A stretch of DNA of 64,000 bases from contig NC_090791.1 in the NCBI RefSeq assembly GCF_040054535.1, forward strand, positions 18,744,327 through 18,808,326, written 5' to 3'. Shown here one piece after another: positions 34,148-44,600 of this stretch; the first letter of the stretch is position 1; every line of letters begins with the position of its first letter. Both the position numbers and the translations under genes were made by a program. Below the pieces are notes generated by a model. It was not told the DNA's origin. It was given only the letters and a program-made list of their open reading frames with translations, and did not search any database. The DNA comes from Antennarius striatus (Eukaryota; Chordata; Actinopteri; Lophiiformes; Antennariidae).

Positions 34148-34619
34148 GATCTTCACCTACCTTACAAATAAGTTGTTTCATACCGTTTTAACATAGGCTT
34201 TTCTGTCTGCTAGAGCACAAGAAGTCTTCAACCCCCTAGCTAGATTACTACTCTGTCATGGATCAGATCAAAGAATTGATAATGTTACATGAGCAGTTGA
34301 TGCACATCGCAGATTTTATTTCCTGTTTGGTTTAAAGACTTGGCCAACACATTTGTAGCAATGTTATCAGGTTATTTTAATGATTCAAGCTTGCTTTGTT
34401 TTTTTCTATTTCCATTTTCCACTTTATTTTGTAGGAAGTGCTTCAAGATTAGCTTTATTTGTTTTTAGATGGTGTTTTATGTTTTATTTCACAATTAGGA
34501 AAGCAGTTTGACTATTTTGATCCGGTGACCAATTTCTGCTCAACATAAGTGAAATTGAAGGAAAGTAATTATTGTAACAGTTGATATCTGTTTTTGTTTT
34601 TTTTTCATTTTTGAATAAA
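34148..34619 (+). terminator. snrnp70: snrnp70 3' UTR and polyadenylation signal
   Basis: Follows the TGA at 34145-34147. A canonical AATAAA at 34614-34619 is the likely signal, giving a 3' UTR of about 490 nt. Confidence 0.7.
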
Positions 34620-34639
34620 TAATAAAAATGTGATCCTTT

Positions 34640-35602
34640 CCTGTTGCATCTTCATGGTCAGTTATGAGCTTCAAAATAAGGGGATGTGCACAAATATGAA
34701 AAAGTTTCTTAGGGATTGGTTGGCCACTTCTAAATTCTGGCATAGATCTAAAGCATATTGGAATATTGGTTTGCACTACTATTGTGATCAGAAATATTTC
34801 TCTCGTGGGGAAGATTCTGGTGGAACATTGATTTTAAATGATGTCCTGTAATTGTAATTGCAAAATTCATATGACAAATGAAGATTTTCTGACTCCAAAA
34901 CTATCTGGAAATCCAACTAAACTTGTTTCACAACGTGACTGATGTTTACATGCAGAAACACGAAAAAAGAATTAAGATTTCTATATTTGTCAAGGTAATT
35001 TGTAAATTGTGTTCGTCTAATGACAAATTTTTTAGTGACCCGTTTTGGATAACGACGTTTTAGCGGTTGTAGGGAATGGACTGATGCAGCAACAAGTCTC
35101 ATGATAAAGGTGTCTTAAAGCGTGAAAATGTTTACTTTTGACTGTTAACGTACGTCATAAATGCCCGCATTTGAAGGAAGCAGCGTCAGCCATCCTAGAC
35201 CCAAAAAGTGTCCTAGTCGATTGCATGGTGAGGACAAATGTTCAAGTGGCTATAACTAAATTGCAACAACATTGCACCACTAGACAGTCGTAACGGTTCG
35301 TCTGCTGGTGGGAAGAAGGTACCACATTATCTCTGTTACAACCGTTTTAATTATAACGTTTCCGCCACTGCTTCAATTGCGCAGTGTGATGCGTGGAGAT
35401 ACAGTCGCGCATCAGCTGGGGCGTTGGTGGAGCTGTCCTCCGTCCAGCCGCATGTCCTTGTTCTCCGATCGGCAGGAGCTGAACATGGACCGCGCTTAAC
35501 TGCGATCCTTCAACCGAACCCGTCACCGTCTAAGATTTACTGCCTGGAGTCGGAGATCTGCCGATTATGTCTTTGTACTACCATCCTGCCAAGGAGGCAG
35601 AT
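34640..35602. other. snrnp70-lin7b intergenic region and lin7b 5' flank
   Basis: No repeat or exon recognised before about 35300. From 35300 to 35602 the sequence is richer in CpG (for example CAGTCGCGCATCAGC) and contains a TTGCGCAG word like an NRF1 half-site; it probably holds the lin7b promoter and 5' UTR. The start site is not defined. Confidence 0.4.
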
Positions 35603-38600
35603 ATGGCGTCGATGACAGAGCCCTTGTGTCTGGAGAGAGGTAACGTGGAGGTGCACTCACTCTGATCGAGTCCAGATTGTTAATCTGAATGTACACGTTG
35701 GGACAGGTGAAGAGGGAACCTCCTGTTTGTGTTTCTATGGTTTCTATGTTTCGTTTGTATCACTATCAGAGGGGCCTGGTGTGACCTGCTGTAGAGCTGA
35801 ACCCACACCGACTAACCAACTAATTGCCTGGTTAAATCTCACACCAGTAGAACCAAGACGCGTCGCGTTCACAGGCTGTGCGCTGCGTGGGAACCTCTGG
35901 ACTCACGTCCGACGTGATGCACATATCTGGACTCCGCTGCATCTGCTGTTCATCTGGGTCTTGCTTCCAAAACGATGTTTTGGTCTTCACTGAGCATCAC
36001 ATGAATAAAATCCAGATCAAATGTCATTCCGGTTTTATTATATTTTATGTTGATTCATTAAATCAACTACAATTAATTTATAGGGAGTTATTTTGTAGAA
36101 AGGGCGATTCTCTGATTAGTGGGCCCAACCCCTGATCCATGTGACGGATAGTCAGAGACAGGGTTTTCGCTCCCAGTTAAATGGCCATATTACACTACTG
36201 TAATTCTTTACTACAATGACACTTCAGTGAATTCTGAGAGAATTATGATTGAATGAAATGAAACATTTTATTCAATTTCCTTCACAATGGTACCATCAGG
36301 TTTAAACTACAGTAATTAGAATAGTGTTTTATTGTCTTCTTCCTTTTCCTTTCGGCTTTTCCCTTCAGGGGTCACCACATCAAATCAGTTGCCTCCATTT
36401 AACCCTGTCTTCTGCATCCTCTTCTCTTACACCAACTACGTTCATGTCCTCTTTCACTACATCCATAAACCTCTTTGGTCTTCCTCTAGGCCTCCTGCAT
36501 GGCAGTTCAAAACTCAGCATCCTCCTACCAATATATTCACTATCTCTCATCTGGACATGTCCAAACCATCTCAGTCTGGCCTCTCTGACTTAATCTCCAA
36601 AACTTCTAACATGTGGTGTCCCCCTAATGTACTCCTTCTACGCTCCTTCACTTATTTTCCACACTCTCCATTGCTCTGGACTGTTGACCTTAGGTACTTA
36701 AAATCCTCCACCTTCTTGAGCTCTTCTCCCTGTATAACCTCACTCTTCCACTTGAGTCCCTCTCAATCACACACATGTACTCTGTCTTACTGCAGCTAAC
36801 CTTCATTCCTGTGATCTGTGGCTCTCACCACAGATCACAATGTCATCTGCAAACATCATAGTCCATAGAGATTCCTGTTTAACCTTGTCTTTCAGCCTGT
36901 CCATCACCATAGCGAACAAGAAGGGGCTTAGAGCTGATCCCTGATGCAGTCCCACTTCCACCTTGAACTCCTCTGTCACACCTACAGCACACATCGCCAC
37001 TGTCTTACAGTCCTCATAGATGTCCTGCACCGCTCTATACCACAATACCACAGTTCCTGTTTGGGCACCCTGTCATAAGCTTTCTCCAGATCTACAAAAA
37101 CACAATGCAGCTTCATCTATCAACATCCTCAAAGCAAATACTGCATCTGTAGTACTCTTTTTTGGCATGAAACCATACTGCTGCTCACGAATGTTCACTT
37201 CTGCCCTTAGTCTAGCTTCCACTACTCTTTCCCATAACTTCATTGTATGGTTCATCAGCTTTATTCCTCTGTAGTTGCCACAATTCTGCACATCTCCCAT
37301 GTTCTTAAAAATGGGCACCAGCACACTTCTCCTCCACTCCTCAGGCATCTTCTCACTATCTAAGACCCTGTTGAACAACCCAATCAGAAACTCTACTGCC
37401 ACCTCTTCTGGGCTGTTCCATACCTCCACAGGAATATCATCAGGGCCGAATGCCTTTCCACTCTTCATCCTCTTCAATGCCCTCCTGACTTCATCCTGAC
37501 TAATATTTGCTACTTCCTGGTCCACAACAGCTACCTCTTCTAGTCTTTGTTCTCTCTCATTTTTCTCGTTCATCAACTCTTCAAAGTATAATAATAGCAG
37601 TGACATGTGGTCAGGGGAGGCAGGTGAGGCAAACATGTACGTAGCAACATAAAGTTTTTCTTTTAATCAAATGTGCTTATTTGTGTATTACAGTTTGTAT
37701 TTGTAAATAATTCTGCTCTGAGACTTTAAAAAGAACCCACTCGCTGTTGCTTATTAATTGGTGAATAAGCTACACTGTAGGTTCATATGTTTATAAATCC
37801 AATTATGATGAAATCAGTGCCTCACCAGCCATGAACCTCACCGCACGTCACTGAGTAATAGAAATAATGGATCAGAGAAAACAACAGATTTAATACAATA
37901 GACCTGTTTCAGAGAGAGCCTCTGTTAGTGTATGAAACCTGAGTCTCATCATAATGATCAGGGCTTAACTTCTCAACTTTAACACAAGTCTAATCAAACG
38001 TCAAAAGAAGGATCTGACAGTTCATACTGTGCAATACATATGAATTACCTATGACCAAAGATTAGTACCAAAACCAAACAGCTCATAGGATGATTTTCTC
38101 TGCCAAGGCTGCCTCTTGTCTCCGATCTGTCTTGTTTGGTGACGAAAGTGCCCGGTTTAAGGAGAGTAGAACTGTCTCTGCTTGTTGCTTATGATGTAGT
38201 TTCATTGGCTTTATCAGTCAGTGATCTCCAGCATCACTGAAACCTTTACAAAAGAGTGAAACAGCTAGAAGAATATTCAGCACCTCAATTATGACATCAT
38301 CTTTACTATAAATATCAATTCAGTGTCCCCTTCATTTTGGAGCATAGACCAAGAGGTCTACAGGATATTTGATCTGACATCAGCAGTAAGGTGTTTTACT
38401 CTACTTGTTGGTCATTGTGAAAAGGGATCAGAACCTTAAGGCAAAACTTTGGATCCACCAGTGGATCTCCATTCTGACCCTCATTAATGGTCATGGGTTC
38501 TGTGAGGCTGAGTGTTTGTTTGACCTTCAATGAGCTTTTCTTCAGGTATTTGAACGTAATGATTATGGATGCTCAATAAGTGAACTACATTTCAGTAATT

Positions 38601-41600
38601 AGTTTCCAGTTATTTCTATGAACTTTAAATAGACTTCAAATACACTTTATTTATTGTTCTGTGGTATGTCATACATTTACCTTTCTTGCTAGATCAATTT
38701 TTTCATCAAGGAACAGCTTTTTCTCATAGAGATGTATAGAGAGGCTAAACAATATCTGCACCATGTTTCCACCAATTGTCTTCTGGATTAAGTTTCTTCC
38801 CAGGATTCTTTTACTAGAAAATGCACCCTGTTCTGCTATATCAGAGCACCATATTTATTTATTCATGCACCGAATCCCCAGAATACACAGAACAAGTAGA
38901 TCTTGAAAAAAAACAAAATATCCTTTATTTCTTCATTGCATTGCAGTCCACCTGGGTCTCTTGTCTTGTTGGTCATAATTCTTGCTTCTGTTTTTATGTG
39001 TCAGATGTGTGCAGGGTGATTGAGCTGCTGGACCGACTGCAGCGCAGTGGGGAGTTGCCACCTCCCAAACTGCAGGCCTTGCAGAGAGTTTTGCAGAGCA
39101 AGTTCTGTGCTGCTATCAGAGAGGTAAGACAGGGAGTCAGGGGAAATATGGTGGGTCCCTATGTTCAATTCTCAAAACTTTCACTTTGGCCAGCGTTTTC
39201 GCCCCAGATATCTGCGTTGTCTTTTGGACGAAAGGCGTGACCGCAACGAATAGCCTTGCTGCTCGATGCCTTATGCCATATTGTTCACATTATTCCTTCT
39301 GGCAGATTCGCCGTGTATGGTTGGCCGTCATAATTGGTTGGGCGTTTGATTGACAGGTAGTTGGTGGAGTTAAAAAGCGTGACAGTGTGAAGTTTTCAAA
39401 TGAGCTTATTCAAATATGTACAAGTCGGTAGGGAGATAATGCTCTTCGACCAATCAGCTTATGAACAGACTCTCGGAACATATGTGTTGATGGACATAAA
39501 TCAAATAATTTACAATAAATATAATCATGTATCCAGCTGAGACTGACTCCTGGAATATAGTGGTCCTGAGTGGGACCAGGTGTGATGGACAGTACAATGT
39601 TCCTTGCAGCTTTAAAGGTCCCTTATTAATCTTTCTTTAATTCATGTATTTCAGCTGCCCGATGTCCAACTACAGTGCACCCTCATTACTTGAGGTTAAT
39701 GTGTTCCAGGAACCACAGGAGAATAATGACAAACTACTTATCTTATTATTTAATTTAAACTTTTATGAACTCTGCCCATGCTGATATTAAACCTCCTTCT
39801 ATCTGTATTACCTTTTCCCACACTCTCATCGACTGTCTAAAGCGTGTCTGTGTCTCATGGAAATGTGTTGGGTTCAAAAGACTCTTGAAACATAGCGCAC
39901 TTTCAGATGATGTCAGCCAATAGAATGTGTGTACGGTATGACATGACTACGTACCAAAAATCCGCGATGAGGTGAAGTTGCGAGTGTTGATGCGCGAATG
40001 TGCGCTGTACACTGTATCTAAAATGTCTTTCCCCCAAATTGATCCTTGGTCTTCAATACCTTTGATTGAATATTGATCAAATCACTTCTGCCTCAAAATG
40101 CTCTGTGTTAATGGGCATGGCTCTGAACTCCATCTGTCACCACAACCCTCGCCTTCTAAGCTCCCTCTCCCCTCGTGTTCACGTGCATTTTGTTTACAGG
40201 CGCCACAAGAATGAGTGTGCCCTACCGATCAATCACCATGTCTGGTGGAGATAGCCTTACATGGACACACAGTCACTGGTTATGTGTTCTCCATGATGAT
40301 GGGGATAGCCTTATGCGGACACACACGCACTGGTTATGTGTTCCCCATGAGGCTGGGGATAGCCTTACATGAGTGGACACACACACACATTTACATACAC
40401 ATACACAGATGACTGAAGCAGCGCTAACTAGTTAGCCAAATGCTAGCTGACTTCAACAGCTTGTGAGGAACTTTCAGTGTGTAGCTCTGAGTTAGGTCTG
40501 TCACAGTTCGGTGTTGGTGCTCTGCTGTGCTGGGGTGTGGCAGAAGGAGAAGCCGAACTTGTGGTAGCCTCGTCTCCATACCTGTTGTTCGTCTCCACAC
40601 CTGTACCCGATTGGGTTGGTTAGCCTGAGGTTTTATAAGCCAGCTCGGACTTTGATTCTTTGGCAGGTTGTTTTTTGTTCTTCTGTTTGTCTCGTGTTTT
40701 ATTGATGTAACTTTGATTAAAATATGGGTGTTAATCCCTCCACCAGTGTCCTGCATTTGGGTCCTACTCGTGGCCGTCATGACAGAACAGCCTGGCCCAC
40801 ACTAGACCCAGCGGACCCCTGCTTAGTGATGGCAAAATGAGTCTTTCTGAAGTACTGAACCTTTTTTGAACCACAGTGTCATAAAGTGGTTCACTACCCG
40901 AAGCTCCAGTCAGTTCTCTCAGGTGACACCTACCGTGAGTTTGGATCACTGTTCGAACCCCTGCAAATGTGACGCGCCTCTTGTGCACAAGAAAATGATA
41001 CTTATTAACATAGAAATTTATAACGTGACAATTAGTCCAATGACACAATGAGTGATGCAACAGTATTTTATGAAATTATTTTTTTACCCTATCATAAAAC
41101 TTCCACCTATGAAGCAAAAATAATACAAAAAAAATAAAGCTTAAAATGTCATTCATATATTCTTTTGGATTTTGTTTGGAGTACTTAGTGTTTTACGCAT
41201 GACAGTATGCTAAGTGTACTGAATGATTGTTTTTATTGAGGAACAGCATTTTTTGCACAAAAGAAAGGGTCAGGCGATTTTTTTTTGTAAACAACTTTGC
41301 CAGCCTTAGAAAACGCTTAAACACGTTTGGATCCAGTTTGATGCATCCCCCTGTATTTACATGGATATTCTGCTCAGTCCAGAGGAGGAGTAACTAGATT
41401 TCACTGCACCTCAATGACAGCGTCTGCAGTTGCATGTTTTGATTGTCTTCTGCAACGCTTTCCAACAGCTTCCACAGGTTAATACCTTCCTATTGAATAA
41501 ACACAGGAAGTGACTGTATTGTACCTTGTTCGATGGAACCAGATAAAATGCTTCCACATTTGACAACACTTCCTGGATGGCTCCATCCCTCAAAAAGTCG

Positions 41601-44600
41601 CAATGTCAAACAAAAACGATGGCTATTCACAACGTACAATACTTGTAGAACAGGGAAAGGATGTGATGTTTTAGCCGTCTTGAGTATTATGTTTCAAAGC
41701 TCGGATTGTCAAACCGAATCAGTCAGCTGACTTGGACTGAATGAAGCAGTGAAGTGGTTCGAACGTTATCAGTGACATCAACAAAAGCAAGCTCCGACCC
41801 ACTGCTTCACTATAAGTGGCCTGTCAAGTTCGAAAACCCCTGCTTTCTCAAGGGTTTTGCTGACCTAACCAGCAGCAAGCTCTGGAATCCTGAATTTGCT
41901 GCTGAGAGGAGGCAGTGGGGGACACCCGTGTGGCATGGCTGTCCGAGTCCGTCTCCTTTCCCGGACCCCAGCCTGTCTCCACGCCCGGGCCCCAGGCCTG
42001 CTCTCGCATCTGGACCCCAGCCAGTCCCCTCGCCCTGACCCCAGCCTGCTCTCGCGCCCGGACCCCGACCGGATTACGTGCCGGGATCCGAGCCGGTTCC
42101 TGAACCTCTTCCCGATCCTTACCCTCCCCAGTACTGCTTTTGCTCTGCTGGGGTGTGGCAGGAGAAGCACAACTTGTGGGCGGTGCCTCATTTCCACACC
42201 TGTTGCTCATCTCCACACCTGTTGCTCGTCTTCACACCTGGACCTGATTGGGTGATTAGCTTTATAAGCCGGCTCAGACTTTGGTTCTTTGTCAGGTTGT
42301 TTTTTGTTCTTCTGCTTTTCTCATGTTGCCTTGATTTAACTTTGATTAAAATATGGATGTTAATCCCTCTACTGGTATTTGGGTCCCACTCTTGCTCGTC
42401 GTGACACGGTCATTGCCACACACTGCTACCGTAGCATGAACACGAACTACAGACACACACACACACACACACATACACACGACTGAAGTGGACCTAACTA
42501 ATTATCTAAATGCTAGCTGACTTCAACAACTTGTGAGGAACTTTCAGTATGTAGCTCTCAGCCAGGTTGTTACCACACACTGGTACCGTAGCCTGAACGA
42601 ATTGCACCTCGGGATGACCACGCCCATATCCAGGTAGACAATCAAATACGACTCAGCATAGGTCAATTTCTCTATCAATCACCCCGGAGATGACGTAAGG
42701 TTCAGCGCTGTGGTCAATTTGATTGTTTTCAATTCTGTTCAGCCATGAATCCAAAGGATTCCAAATATCTACTGAATCAAGAAGCGTTTGTTTTCCAGAT
42801 TCTAGGATTTGGTAGGGTGAGGGAGAACCAGTATGTGTATGAATGTTGACCTGAAAAAATGTGTTTTTCATAGGACCCATATGCTGTGTATACAGTGCCT
42901 TGCGAAAGTATTGGCCCTCCAAAAACTTGTTGATATTTTGCCACATATCAGGCTTCAAACTTAAAGATAACAAACTGAAAATATTTTTCAAGAATCAACA
43001 ACACGTGAGACGCAATTGTGACCAAATTTATTCAACATTTTATATTGTGTTTACAAATAAAAAACTGAAAACTAGGATGTGCAAATGTGACACCAAATGA
43101 CACTTAGGTGAACTCTGTCATTGTTGTCATTTAGGTCAACATTGGATCATTCAGACGTCATCAGTGAACTTCTGGAGTCATTTGGCTGAGCTGAGAGAAC
43201 AGGGGGTCAATATTTTTGCACATCCTACTTTTCAGTTCTTTATTTGTAAACATAATATAAAATGTTGAATAAATTTGGTTCCACTTCATGGTTGTGTTTC
43301 ACATGTTGTTTGAAGCCTGAAATGTGGCAAAATGTCAAGAAAGTTCTTGTGGGGGGCCAATACTTTTGCAAGGCACGGTATACAGTATGTATCTAATATA
43401 GCATCCCATTTCTCTTGGCCAGAGACATTGGTGAACATAGTTGGTAAACTTTCACTAACATCAGAACAGCTCCATTCACTGTATCTTTGCCCAGGGCTTG
43501 CCTGAGATCATTACAATTCTAGCTTTGAATAAATACGCTGGCATGAAGTTGACATCAATTGTCATTTTGCTGTAAAGAATCCATTCTTCTTGTTTGCAAT
43601 TTGTTTGGTTTTGATGTTTGTATAATTGTACATCATCTGTGTGTATCTTGTTTGGTACATTAGTATGTACTTTGCTATTTTTTGGGTGTCTTTCAGGTGT
43701 ATGAGCAGCTATATGACACTCTAGACATTGTTGGAGGACCAGAAGTGCGAGCGCAAGCAACAGCCAAGGTATTTCACTTTAATAACTTGAGTATTATGCA
43801 AGAGCAATTGTTTTAGATTGGGATTTTATTTATTTACACAAGCACTGAAGCAAGTGTAAAGAAGTAGGAAGGCAGTGTGTGGAGTGATAGGTATATCCAA
43901 CTTCAGAATTCAGAGCCATATAGCCTTTTTTCCCCCATCTTTGTCATTGTCTGCTAACATTTGTACATGTCTCAGGTCAGTTTACTTGTGTTGAGATAAA
44001 TCAAGAACAGCAAAAGAAAAAAATCAACTGGACTTGCTTATGGTTAGTTGAAGGTGTTTCACCTGTCATCCAAGAGGCTTCTTCACTTCTAACTGACTGG
44101 TTGTGTCCAGATATGTCCGGATCCTATTGAAATCAACAAGTCGTTGTAAGTGAGGGAGTCTTTGTCCTGCCCACCCCCATGTGAGCTGTTTCTGCTGAAC
44201 TGCACCCAGGTGTCAATAGTTTTTGTGACTTCTACAGATAGAGGTCGATACTGCAATGTAGGTGGTTGAAGGATAGTGTCTTATTCCTCCTATAATGTCT
44301 GCAGTTAGACAAAAAATGGCTTCTTTAATTCTTAAACCATCTATCTTCCCTGGTTAAAACCTGGAGTGACTTGTGTCTTTGAGGTGCAGGTGGACTGCTG
44401 AGTCTAGTCCTAAGAGTTGTTTTTCCTGTGTTGAATCATATGCGTCTGGGACAAAAGTGTGGTTTCCCAATGTACAAGTCACTGCAATGTATGGTATAGC
44501 ACTGGACACTATACCATACATTGTTGTGTTTCTGGCGTGATGTTTTGTCCAGTTGTCAGACCAGCTTCTTTCTTAGTATGTTACCAGGAATAAAATATAT

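Larger units (their letters stand above)
39617..42879 (-). mobile_element. piggyBac-like MITE split by nested insertions
   Basis: TTAA at 39613-39616 precedes AGGTCCCTTATTA, matching the reverse complement of the 3' end of the element at 51748-53133, and matching segments continue in order (TTAATTCATGTATTTCAGC, TTGAATATTG, GCTAACTAGTTAGCC) to a degraded end near 42879. It is in lin7b intron 2, opposite in orientation to the 51.7-kb copy. A Tigger-like MITE (39673-40014) and an LTR retroelement (40499-42406) interrupt it. Confidence 0.7.

Noticed and set aside
39175..39245. Short segment like the interior of the GGCCCC-ended MITE
   Set aside because: It shares CCAGCGTTTTCG and GATATCTGCGTTGTC-like words with the elements at 25.5 and 63.8 kb, but no termini or duplication were found, so it was not annotated as an element.
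41848..42255. Overlapping proline/arginine-rich open frames
   Set aside because: They lie in the remnant 3' interior of the LTR retroelement, continue into its LTR and have no independent start or splice evidence.
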